Below are positions 11,324-20,989 of a stretch of DNA of 64,000 nt, one piece after another. The notes beneath the pieces were generated by a model. That model was not told where the DNA came from and made no database searches. It saw nothing but the letters and a program-made list of their open reading frames with translations. Where the stretch lies: NCBI GenBank assembly GCA_902728285.1, contig CACVBU010001117.1:310001-374000 (forward strand), given 5' to 3'. How positions within the stretch are numbered: position 1 is the stretch's first letter; each line of letters starts with the position of its first letter. The translations under genes were made by a program, and so were the position numbers. The stretch is from Clytia hemisphaerica (lineage: Eukaryota; Cnidaria; Hydrozoa; Leptothecata; Clytiidae).

Positions 11324-11625
11324 ATCAAGTATGCATCAAGTATGATCAAGTATGATTCTAGTACGAGCAAGTATGAATCAAGTATGCACATACTTTCATT
11401 CTTGAAAACAAGTAAGAAAATTGAAGTATGCGAACAATAAATCAAGTATGCAAAGTATAATGCAAGTATGCAAGGAAATATGCATACTTTATATCTGCAT
11501 ACTAGACAAGTATGTCAAAAATATTCATACTTGATTGATGTTTGCAAGAAATAGGCATACTCAAACCAAGTATGCATATAAAAGTACCATTAATCAATTA
11601 AGTATGAATGAAAATCTTCATACTC
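11324..11625. repeat. Dense array of CAAGTATG words in both orientations
   Basis: CAAGTATG or its reverse CATACTTG, plus one-base variants such as GAAGTATG and GCATACT, occurs around twenty times in 300 bases at irregular spacing. A smaller group lies at 13560-13635. There is no fixed period, unlike a minisatellite. It may be part of a larger inverted-repeat element or a cluster of protein-binding words. Confidence 0.55.
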
Positions 11626-11719
11626 AGAAAAAAAAGTTTGAGAAAGATTGCAGACTAAATCTGTTTTACTTGAATCACTCAAGTAATAGGCAGTTTAGGA
11701 ATAAACCTTAAAGTAAAGA

Positions 11720-12180
11720 ATGTACATCTAAAGGAAAAACCAGGGACCCCGGGAGTTACCCAAAAATCAAGTGCGCTAAATACGCTAAGTACCTACCCCA
11801 AAGTTATTAGCCTTGTTTTGGGGAAAAACTCGTCCCCAGGCCCAAAAAATCAAAATTTAAAAAAAATGAAGAAAGCACCCCAAGATGTTCACCCAAGGAT
11901 CAAGTGTGCAAAATTTCAGTCAAATACAATCATTTTTGAAGTCTCCAGCCTGCCCAAGGTTTTAGCCTCGTTTTGGCGAAAAACTTGTCCCTAGGCCCCA
12001 AAATTCAAAATTTTGAAAAAATGAAAAAAGTACCACCAGGGATTTGCCCAAGGATGAAGCGTGCAAAATTTCAGCCCAATCAGACCATTTTTGAAGTCTC
12101 CAGCCTGCCCCAAAGTCTGAGGGGACAGACAGACAGATACATACACAAACTGTCAGAGATTCTAGCTCAACTGAAATTGA
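11720..12180. repeat. Tandem units of a dispersed repeat (family A)
   Basis: Phrases such as CGAAAAACTTGTCCC, GTGCAAAATTTCAGCC and GAAGTCTCCAGCCTGCC recur at roughly 100-140-bp spacing. The same family appears near 38150-38580 (there split by a small element) and in reverse near 58000-58330. It ends in a GACAGACAGACAG run. The ORF reading it is not credible as a gene. Confidence 0.6.
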
Positions 12181-12908
12181 GAACTGCACTGAAGTTGGTC
12201 ATTATGTTTGAATATTCCCAGCAAAAACATTCAAACATAACTATGGAAAAAAGAGTCATCTATAAGATTAGAGAACATATAAATATCATACCTTTATATC
12301 CCTACAGTTAGGAGCTGTAGGAGCACCCTGCCTCACTTGCTTGCCTTTTTGTTTACTGTTTTGTTTTTCTTTCCATCGTATTTTGCCGCGCGCGCGTTCG
12401 CGGGCGTTCGAACAATGCAATGACTTCCATTCGAATGTTAAATTCGAATGTTTTGGTCAAATTCGAATGCTTTTGCTATTTAGCTGTCTTAGTATCCAAA
12501 ACAAAACATTTCTTTCAAAATTTTAATGGTGACAAGATGGTGAAGATGGAAAGAAAAACAGAAAGAATAAACTTTATTGCAAAGACTTATTTGTTTTTAA
12601 AAGTTTATGTTTTAATTACATATTACATGTTCACCAGTTTAGCCATGTATGGAGGTTTTTGGTTAGATTGGAGTGGATTAGAATCAGTTTTCTATATAGT
12701 TGTGTAAACAAATTATGTGAAATTTGTGATTATGTTTGAGTTGAGTGGAATGTGATGGAAGAATGTTTCAAGAAGTTTTGATGACGAGCACAGGAGGTAA
12801 CAAAAGACAGTTAGATCTCTGTAAGTTTACATATTTAATTTCACATTAGTCTGTTGCGCGCGCCTGAGCTGAACTTTGGACAAAGCAAAAATTTCAATTG
12901 AGTTTTAA
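12181..12908. other. Intergenic, nothing recognised
   Basis: Includes a GCGCGCGCGTTCGCGG block near 12389 and repeated ATTCGAATG words at 12431-12471. No gene seen. Confidence 0.3.
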
Positions 12909-13420
12909 AGGGACCCCTCGCTTGTTTGTGATCTTTAGGAAATCAAACTATATTGGTCCAAAAACCCCTAACAGCATATTCAAAGAACATAAAACTTACT
13001 GCTAGTTCCTGTAGAGATATCGAAAAATTCCTCTGAAAACAGTTTGGCGTCCATTTCGGGCTCATTGGGAGTTCTGAAGTCGATACCAATTCTCCATAAA
13101 CCCGCAACTCGACACCAAGCAAAGATTTTTTCTTAGGAGAAGAGCGTGGATTCTAGACTGTTCGAACTAGAGCTGGCCTCTACACACGTACTGTAATTTT
13201 CCCGTGCATTTGTGTCGACAACTTGGTGTGACAAGAGCGCGAGAAAATTCGAAGGCCTTCAGAAGTCATTTGAAATTTCTGAAAGTTGAGTGAACATCAA
13301 AATTTATAATTTGTAATTATGGAGCGAAGAAAGAGTTTTGCGTGCTAATACTTTGGGAAGTTGCATTTCATATGATTATGAAGTGAGTGTCTTGTTATCA
13401 TTTTTAAGCGAGGGGTCCCT
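12909..13420. mobile_element. TTAA-flanked element with AGGGACCCCTCGCTT ends
   Basis: 512 bp flanked by TTAA at 12905-12908 and 13421-13424. Ends AGGGACCCCTCGCTT and AAGCGAGGGGTCCCT are exact inverted repeats of 15 bp. Non-coding interior. It shares the TTAA site and AGGGA start with the element at 10360. Confidence 0.78.
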
Positions 13421-13658
13421 TTAAAATTTCATGTCTTTGTCTTGAACTTGACTGTCTTGCACTGTTTTTTTTTCATCAGAAAATTCTTCCAGTCCTGATT
13501 TGACAAATGAAAATATAATGATAAAAGTCTAAATTGTAGTGAGCCTACATTTTTTTGGATTGCATGTACAAGTATGACTTGTCTCAATAGCATACTTCGA
13601 TCCAAGTATGGCACCAGAATTTGCATACTGTATTTACATACAGAATAAGGTGAGTAGT

Positions 13659-13850
13659 TCAATTTTGTGCTACCACTTTCTTAAATTTATCTAATATTGC
13701 TTTCTCAAAGTCCACAATATTATGTTCATTTAGTCGAACGCGAAATGGGGGCTCGAACGTCTTACCATCAAATTCAAATGCACCAAAATGTGTGTCATGA
13801 TATTTCTTGATACTCATTTGGCCATGGTTGTAAATGTCAACTGTAGTTTT
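13659..13850 (-). CDS. Candidate 3' exon of an unrecognised gene
   Basis: On the minus strand AACTTTTTCCAG is a good acceptor at 13851-13862. The exon reads in phase 0 as KTTVDIYNHGQMSIKKYHDT, continues charged and hydrophilic (FRVRLNEHNIVDFEKAIL), and stops at 13659 after FKKVVAQN, 63 residues. Composition is protein-like. It lies downstream of two minus-strand ORFs and could be the last exon of the gene beginning near 16030, with the PHD ORF1 inserted between. Family not recognised. Confidence 0.4.
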   Translation of the reverse strand, partial: KTTVDIYNHGQMSIKKYHDTHFGAFEFDGKTFEPPFRVRLNEHNIVDFEKAILDKFKKVVAQN

Positions 13851-14009
13851 CTGGAAAAAGTTATGATTGACGCCAAACAAGATACTTGATAATTTTTTAA
13901 TTTACAGTAATATATTTCTCAAGTCTATCGACCTCTATGAAATAATCATGCTTAACATTTTACAATTTTACAGTTGTAGGCGCACGGTGGGCCTCTTAAC
14001 CAGTCGTCT

Positions 14010-15050
14010 TTACAATAGTTCATTTTCAGTAACGGGTTTGTTACAGATCTTCTTAAAGTAGAGTTTTGTCCGAGGACTTCCTCTAACCTTATATATCCAG
14101 CTGCCATCCTTTTGTAATTCTGTTTTCTCCATTGCCTTCCTATGCCACTCTTTGATGGTTTCGCGTTCTTTCTTCGAAAAATCGTCGGATACTCTAAATT
14201 CGTCTTTCTCTAATTTGTGGACTGATGCCAGAATATGACGTTTCTCTTCTTCGTTCTTTAGCACGACTTTCAAGGGTCGCCATCTTTTTGTTTTGAACAT
14301 TTCGTCCTTCCGAGCTCCTATTCTTTCTGCGCTGACGATGTTTACCTTTAATCCCATTTGGTTTTGTACAACTTCTTCAACATAATCCTTATCACCTACA
14401 CGTTGCTCTTCTAGGTCTTCATCTTTGTTCTCTCCGAGGTTGTGAACAATGATATTGTACTTTGTTAAGTTTAACCATCGTTCTTCTTCTTTCTCTTCTT
14501 TGATGAAATTCTTGATCGTTACCTCTTGTTTCTTTAGCTCATCTTTAGTAATGCTAGCGTATGTCTGTTGTTGCTTTGATTCTATATCGTGGTCTTTTTT
14601 CTTTAGCTCATCTTTAGCGATGCTAGCGTATGTATGTTGTTGTTTGGATCCTTTAACGACATCATCTTTGTTTACAAGATCGTCGATCTTCTTCTCCAGT
14701 CTATCCAGTCTAGCGAAAACACATTGCTCATCTTGATCTTTCTCTTTACCTTCAGTATTTGTTGCCTTGTTATTGGTAGTTCTTTGTTTACTTGTTTTGA
14801 TCTTCTCTAATAATATTGGCGTGACTGTGATGCATTTCGCACATTCGAATCTCCTTGCTTTGTACTGAAGGCAAATCTGTACTTGGTAGGCTGGAAGCTC
14901 CGAACAGGCATAATGAACAAATCTTTGACACTTCCTACACTGCAAGACATCGTTATCCCGTATTATTTCATTTATAAAGCATTTATTTGGGGTGCAGGAT
15001 CCATATTTTGATGAAATTTCCGTGTTAAGATTTTCAGAAGTTTTCGCCAT
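14010..15050 (-). CDS. LINE-type ORF1 with PHD finger, coiled coil and RRM-like domain
   Basis: The natural start is MAKTSENLNTEISSK at 15050 (346 residues); an upstream extension to 15089 is less convincing. Residues about 20-75 make a C4HC3 PHD finger (CTPNKC, LQCRKC, VHYAC, FECAKC). A lysine/glutamate-rich coiled coil follows, with a duplicated segment (QQHTYASIAKDELKKK and QQQTYASITKDELKKQ). The C-terminal half (YNIIVHNLGE, VVQNQMGLKVNIVSAERIG, PLKVVLKNEEEKRHI, LYFKKI) resembles the RNA-binding region of L1/CR1-like ORF1 proteins. PHD plus this domain is known from animal non-LTR elements. No endonuclease ORF follows downstream, so the rest of the element is absent. Confidence 0.72.
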   Translation of the reverse strand: MAKTSENLNTEISSKYGSCTPNKCFINEIIRDNDVLQCRKCQRFVHYACSELPAYQVQICLQYKARRFECAKCITVTPILLEKIKTSKQRTTNNKATNTEGKEKDQDEQCVFARLDRLEKKIDDLVNKDDVVKGSKQQHTYASIAKDELKKKDHDIESKQQQTYASITKDELKKQEVTIKNFIKEEKEEERWLNLTKYNIIVHNLGENKDEDLEEQRVGDKDYVEEVVQNQMGLKVNIVSAERIGARKDEMFKTKRWRPLKVVLKNEEEKRHILASVHKLEKDEFRVSDDFSKKERETIKEWHRKAMEKTELQKDGSWIYKVRGSPRTKLYFKKICNKPVTENELL

Positions 15051-15244
15051 TTTGTTGATAAGCAATTGTTTTGTGCAAATTCCTCGCAAGGACTTCTAGT
15101 TGGGTCACAGAGAGACTTATTCTTAGATCAATCAATTGACCTAGATTCATGAATTTAGGAGGACGGGCTTTTGGTTTGAAAGAAAGTTTAACGTCACGAT
15201 CACGTTTTTTGGCCTTGATAGTCTCTGCATTCGTGGTCGACAAG

Positions 15245-16030
15245 TTACATTGTTTGTTTACTCGCAAGGTGATTGATTGGGCGCTTTCTAGAATCGGTGG
15301 ATGACGATTTTGTGGCTAAGGATGAGGTCGTGCTTGAGGACGAATTCTTAGGCTTAGGTGTTACATGGAGCTTAGTATGCAACTCGGGTCTCAAAATATA
15401 TTTGCGATTATTTGGCAAAGCAATGATATCTTTCTGATTTGGAAGAAATGTCCCACAATCTTCGATAGAGTCAAAAATACTTTTCTTACTAGCTGCGATT
15501 GTATCCCACTCATTGATAAGATCCTCGATCTTTGCAGATTCAGGTAAATATTCTTTGAAATCTTGCAGGATTCCTGGAAGTTCATTGTTCATGCAAAGGT
15601 TGCAATAAAGCCAATAAAATGTATCAAAACCCTGATCACCACTATTCGAACATTCTATTGTCATTTTGTCTTTTTTGTACGTAGCCTTTTGGAGAAATGA
15701 CATCTTTTCTTTTACATCAGTTGGCAAAACAATAAAGTATCGACATTTTTCTGCTGCCAAAATACCCTCGATGTAATTTACCATGCCTATCGGTGAGAAG
15801 TGCAGTTGTGTAACTTCGTGTACTTCGCCATCTCCAGTGTCATATTTCCACACACGCTTTATGACAGTGTATTTTATTTTCAGCTGTTTAAACTTCCTCC
15901 AATCACCTTCGACTTTGTTTTTCGTCAATGCAGCAAGATGCTTAGCTGCCAAATCTCCGCGAATGCCATCGAAACCCTTCACGGATCCACGCTTTGGCTT
16001 ATTACTTTTCTGAGTTTCTTTATTGTTCAT
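15245..16030 (-). CDS. Unrecognised 261-residue ORF
   Basis: Starts MNNKETQKSNKPKRGSV directly after TGTGTTATAG, so 16031 may be an acceptor and the ATG may be internal. Conserved-looking stretches include GDWRKFKQLKIKYTVIKRVW, QLHFSPIGMVNYIEGILAAE and KCRYFIVLPTDV; the tail is Ser-rich (PKNSSSSTTSSLATKSSS). No family recognised. The next minus-strand frame (15267-15034, ARPPKFMNLGQLIDLRISL) overlaps it by 23 bases and overlaps the PHD ORF1, so an indel chain or a transposon boundary is possible. Whether this is a host gene or the first ORF of the same element is unknown. Confidence 0.5.
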   Translation of the reverse strand: MNNKETQKSNKPKRGSVKGFDGIRGDLAAKHLAALTKNKVEGDWRKFKQLKIKYTVIKRVWKYDTGDGEVHEVTQLHFSPIGMVNYIEGILAAEKCRYFIVLPTDVKEKMSFLQKATYKKDKMTIECSNSGDQGFDTFYWLYCNLCMNNELPGILQDFKEYLPESAKIEDLINEWDTIAASKKSIFDSIEDCGTFLPNQKDIIALPNNRKYILRPELHTKLHVTPKPKNSSSSTTSSLATKSSSTDSRKRPINHLASKQTM

Positions 16031-16821
16031 CTATAACACAGAAGAGAAGTATAATACCGAAAATTTTCCATAGAATATGAAGTTCACAATAAATTTATTG
16101 GCCTTGTATAGCTAGAGGAAAATTAAATTTTATAAGGAAAGTAACCTGTTATTTTGAAAAAAGTGAGTAGAAGACAATTCTAACTTAAGAAAATTGTAAA
16201 CACCACACGAAAATAGCTGCGTTCTTTATCTGTCATTCATTTCAATAAACAAACTTTTTCACATAATCACACACCCGCACGCACACACCACAATACAAAA
16301 AAAACAAAAATGTTAGAATGGAAAAAATTTCAAACAATGCAAGGTCTTCATTTTGCATGTCCACACAAGAGAAAGAGATACCAAATGTATAATGTCTTCT
16401 TTTGAAACTCTAATCAACAAACGTCAATAGTACGACTTCATTATTACACAAACAAAATACCAAAATGTACAACGAAAAATTTCTTAGTTCTTGGAAAAAG
16501 TTGTTAGGTTAGCCCCCAGTCAACAGACCTAAACAAATAGCCCCCCCCCCCGAGTAAGTAGCCCCCCCCTGATCTTAGGGAAAAAGGGCCCCCAGCCAGA
16601 ACTTTAGGTTCTAGCCCCCCCTAAGAGCCAGGGGGTTGCGTTCTATGTGAAATTTGATCTTGTCGAATCACTCACAAGTGGTAATCTTCTAGGACAAAGT
16701 CAAAATGGTGATATTTTTCTACACGATCTCGATTGTGTTGGGTTATGTTGAACGATGGCTTCGAAACGGAATCACCACCTGTCGATGAAGAGGAAGTTTT
16801 CGATTTTGAAGAGCTACTTTA
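16031..16821. other. Intergenic with C-run phrases
   Basis: At 16510-16630 the phrase TAGCCCCCCC occurs four times, apparently a small G/C-capped element. The rest is AT-rich and has no gene. Confidence 0.35.
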
Positions 16822-17542
16822 GGCGTACAAACTTTCGCGAGCAGAAACTTTCGCGAGCAGAAACTTTCGCGATTTTCGCGAACTTTTGCTCTTTTCGCGA
16901 AAGTAAATGTATTTAAAAATTCTAGGAAGGACCATTCGCGAAAGTTTATAATCGCGAAAAATTCTTGAAAAAATAGATAATTTGTAAATCTTCAAACTTT
17001 GAATAAAATGTAACTTTTATGGCACTTTTTAGCTAACCTGATAACAGCTGTTCATAATTTTCTTACGCGCACGGTAAACCTCTAAAGGCGCTTGAAAATT
17101 ATACATCTGAGGAAAATAGTCCTCCCGCGGAAAATTTTACAACAAGAATCTTGTTGTGCGCCAGAAAGTCAAAAACTGATACGGCGCCCTATTCATAAAC
17201 ACAATCACGCAACTTTGTTGTCATCCCCAGTCCTTTTAGACGAACGCGGTTGCATATTCGTCAGATTGTATGTTTTCACCCATCCCTTTAGAGCTTCAGC
17301 GTGGTGGGCAGAAAACAATCACAATCTGATCTCAGGTTATTTTTAGCCTGCTATAAGACTAATAAGTCAAAGACAAATGTTTCAAGCCAATCTAAGAAGT
17401 ATTTGTCCCTCTAAGCCATTTTTTCATGTAAAAATTCTCAATTCTACGTCTTGATTTGCGAAAGTTTATGCTCGCAAAATATATTTTTCCGTTAAATTCG
17501 CGAAAGTAAATGTCGTGAATTTCGCGATTTTGCGTCCTCGCG
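16822..17542. mobile_element. GCGAAAGT-rich TA element, copy 1 (interrupted)
   Basis: Starts GGCGTACAAACTTTCGCGAG after TA and contains many TTCGCGAAAGT words. It matches 31734-32131 but is split by a 306-bp insertion and lacks the final AAAGTTTGTACGCC end. Non-coding. The TA duplication and palindromic words suit a Tc1/mariner-type MITE. Confidence 0.7.
17034..17339. mobile_element. hAT-like element nested in the TA element
   Basis: 306 bp with ends TAACCTGA(T/G)A and inverse; about 14 of 17 terminal bases match. TTTTTAGC is duplicated at 17026-17033 and 17340-17347. The uninterrupted sister at 31734-32131 has TTTTTAGC once at the same place, which fixes both edges. An 8-bp duplication is the hAT hallmark. 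The ORF within it carries no recognisable domain. Confidence 0.85.
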
Positions 17543-17881
17543 TATTTTTTTTATATTTTAAGCGAAGACGACCCAATTCTGACAAATAATTTTACCTTTT
17601 GCTTCTGTGTATTTTCGAAGAATGTTTGCCCTTTCTTATAGCATGCATTGACGCTTTTCCAAGAATTTTTCAATTCATTTCGCTAATGTCCACCTTCAAA
17701 ATTCCTCACTTTTCTATTTGCAATTTGAACCATTCACTTGCCAGTACATACACCTTAACTATTATGGCCGCAGCCGCCCTAAGCATGGTGACTAAAACCC
17801 GTTTTTCCTGGAATATTTTGATCAAATAATATGTCTTACCTGGTCTTACGTTGGCTTGATCATGTGTTTTTTTATATTCAG

Positions 17882-18726
17882 GGACTGAAGATACGCTCAC
17901 GATGGAAGACGATAATCCAGATCAATGCGCTTTTTTCGCAACGAAAAAGTGCCTTCATGCTGATAAAAAAAGAAAAAGTAAATGGATTGAATGTCAAAAT
18001 TATCTTTCAAGACTCCCGAAGAAGAACACAATTATTTGTACTACTGTTCTCACCACACGACCGAGATTAAAAACTTGACCTATCGAGTTAAAGCAACAAA
18101 GGATGATTTGGTAAACGCAGAATGTTATAGGGAGGAAATGACGACAGTCGAGGCAAGGCGGAGGGTATGTGGAAACGCAAATGTCAAGAGCATGACTGGT
18201 TCCAGCTATGTTGGGTACAAAGGCAACATCTACCACATTGCCCGTTTTCTATCCCTCCAAGCTGGAAAGGTTTACTGTCTGTCATCCTCAAGGCAAGAAC
18301 GCTGGAGATCAACGAATACCTCAGGCTTTTTCGATCGTTTGGGTGATATTTTGGTCAATGATAAGCTTTTCACCATCGAAGATTTTTGTGCATATGGTCC
18401 ACCAATGGCACAACATAATCAACAGCCGTACGTGTATGGCAAGGTTGAACGGATCATGAAGAAATATGGAATCAAATCAACATTTGCTGTATTGACATGC
18501 GAGGAAGATAAAAAATCATCGGTACAGTAATTCAACGTCGTGATGAGACATTACAAGGGAAATATGATACTGTACCGATATCATCTGTGTTGTTAAAATT
18601 ATCTTCTGAAAAGCATCTCGTAACGAGGAAAGGAAAATTCGGGAACTTCGAAATAAATATGTTGCACCAAAGAGAGCTGGTCCAGGCGGTGGAATGACTG
18701 TGAAAATTCTTACAGAATTTTCTTGA
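17882..18726 (+). pseudogene. Decayed gene: Cys-rich N terminus plus unrecognised domain
   Basis: An acceptor (TTTTTTTATATTCAG) precedes 17882. From ATG 17902 the peptide MEDDNPDQCAFFATKKC, LHADKKRKSKWIEC looks like the first half of a PHD/zinc-binding finger; after a one-base shift near 17990 the other frame gives HNYLYYC. That frame runs to 18530 (MTGSSYVGYKGNIYHIARFL, KLFTIEDFCAYGPPM, YVYGKVERIMKKYG). Another shift gives IGTVIQRRDETLQGKYDTVP, and a last one KYVAPKRAGPGGGM before TGA at 18724. Smooth continuation across three shifts shows one former ORF of about 270 residues. The middle could be a BAH-like or other chromatin domain, but I do not recognise it. Confidence 0.5.
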
Positions 18727-20663
18727 TGAAAACAGCGTAAAATACAAGAAAAGTGCACGAAAATGAGAATTGATAGAAGTTATTAAAAATCTTTAAAAAA
18801 AATAACTTTTAATTTTATTTTCTTAGATTACAAAGTAACAGTTGATCGATGAAAAGTTCTTTCACAATCTCAATGTTTCCAAAAAATATTTTTCAATATG
18901 AATTTCCTTTAATTTTACTCATTCACTTATTTGCAATTTCGATCTTTGTTAGATTGTTTTTATTAACATTTACTTTTCATGAAAGTGTGGAAGTGTGGAG
19001 ATGAATGTAGGAAAATAGGTGCGGAAAAATTTCATTTTAAATCTTTTTTCAAATCCATCAACCCTGAGCACTCAAGAGAACAGGTTTACAGTCAATAATT
19101 GCGGTCATATTCTTGGATTTTACACCAGTGTTCGTTAGTTAAAAATACTTAAAAATAGGAAAAAGAAAGAATTTCGCGGAATAACAGCGAAAGTTAATTC
19201 TGCAAATAACGCCAATCTAATGAGGGGCTAATGAGGCTATTAGATTGGCATTATTTGCAGAACTAACTTTCGCGGTTATTCCGCAAAGCACCTTGAAGTG
19301 CTTAGTTTTTGAGGGTTTGATTCTCTCTAATCAAAAGTGATCGTTTAATATCAATGCAGTCGATCGCTCGAAGTCATTCGTAGTCGATCGAAGTCAATGG
19401 TATAGTCCCGCTGCTGAGGTCGATAAATGTTTCATTTCGTGACCCACATCTTAGAACTAACTTTTTTTGGTGGAAACTCGCGAATTAGTATATGTAGATT
19501 CCAAATTCAAAAAGTTTCCACGATATTATCGTGCAAGTAACGAGTAATTGGCAATTTTTTGCGTTTCCAGGCAAAATTGCAAGGCCTGGAAATTCATGAT
19601 TTTTGGGGGGTCTTCAAATTAAAAAAAGACCTATATCACATGATAGAGCTCTTCAAACTGAGCAAAAAGTGTATTACACCAAAGTCCCAACTTCTCTAGA
19701 TCAAAATTTATTGGCCTAATTGTGGTAAAAAACTGATGGAAAACAGGGAATTTCCCCACAGTTTGCATTAATTTATGCAAAATTAAACACCTTTTTGACC
19801 ACAAATAGGCGCATAACTTTTGATCTAAAGTACGCACATGTACAAAATAACATAAGATGGCATAATATCAACGTAAAGTCCAATCTCTTATAAAAATATG
19901 AAAAAGAAAACCTTTTCCCATCTTGAACACTTTGTCAAGTGTACTGATATGTGATATGTGATAAAATAGGTAAGTTGAATATTTTATCTATCCTTTCATA
20001 ATATCCTGCTAAGTCAACATAAGTCCTACTGCCAAGATTAACCACCGTCTTATATCAACAGAGTTAGGTTTAGCAAGTAGAAGTGATTTAAAATTTGAAT
20101 TCTTGTTGATCTTAGGTTTTACAACAAGAAAGTTATTGCAAAAGATTCTTTTCTGCTGGAATACGCTGGGGAACTCTGCACACAAAAGAAGAGCAAAGAC
20201 GGATGCAAAATCAATACCAAGAAAAAGATGGCTCCTTTATTTTTTTTTATTTATAGCTTCTTGACCTTATTATTAGCTTAAGACAAAGAAAAAAACTGCT
20301 CTGACCACTGTCAATAACATGTACATGTTCCTAAGACAAAAAAATAATACACTGAGCAAATTTGCCTTCATTTAATCATTCATCTTTTGAATGAACAAAG
20401 GATTTGAGATATCAAAATACCCCAAAATGAGAGGAAGCAGCTATACTTGAAGGATCTTTGATATATAGTTTTTGTTTTATTGTTGTGCCTTGTTAGTAGG
20501 AAAGCATGTTTCATGTTCATAAATTATGTTCCTTTTTTTTTAGGCATAATAAGCAACTATAAGTTAAAAATGAAGCATAATCGACATGAAAAAGAAACAT
20601 CATTTGTTCGTAAAGCCCTTGGAGATACAAGTAGAAGTAATAAGTAGTACACCCCAAACAGGT
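18727..20663. other. Intergenic with one strong hairpin
   Basis: No credible gene. It holds the hairpin at 19172-19287 (listed separately), CGATCGAAGTC-like words near 19360-19395, and otherwise AT-rich sequence. Confidence 0.35.
19172..19287. repeat. Long near-perfect hairpin
   Basis: Arms of about 50 bp (TTCGCGGAATAACAGCGAAA... and the inverse) with few mismatches surround about a dozen loop bases. Arms include CTGCAAATAA and CCAATCTAAT. Size suggests a minimal MITE, essentially only terminal repeats. The GCGAAAGTTA word echoes the GCGAAAGT family. Confidence 0.7.
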
Positions 20664-20876
20664 GGGGGGCGTACGGGTTTGACGGTGTGACGGTATTAAC
20701 CCTTTTTTCTGTCGGTGTTTCGGTGTTTGAAGAAAAAAGTGACGGTAGTTCGGTGCCAAACATGCCATGTGGTTACAAAAATAAGGATTTTACCAAATTT
20801 TGCTGTCGGTGTTGACTGTAATCCAAGAAATACGTGTCGGTATTTCGATGTCTGCGACCCCCATACGCCCCCCCCC
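20664..20876. mobile_element. GGGGGCGTAC-ended element with TCGGT/ACGGT words
   Basis: Starts GGGGGGCGTACGGG and ends CCATACGCCCCCCCC, with GACGGTGTGACGGT and GTCGGTGTTTCGGTG inside. Flanks share AAACA. Same end type as 38257-38554 and the outer element at 29265-38981. Non-coding. Confidence 0.6.
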
Positions 20877-20989
20877 AAAACAGACTTTATTAAGATTCTC
20901 GAAAAAAGAAGAAGAACGGTAGTAAAACTTCAGAACGAAAACGACTTTTGATCAATGCCATGTATTATCACTATCCCTGTGATAGCATA

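Noticed and set aside
17092..17346. 84-residue plus-strand ORF
   Set aside because: It lies almost wholly inside the hAT-like MITE and runs out through its right end.
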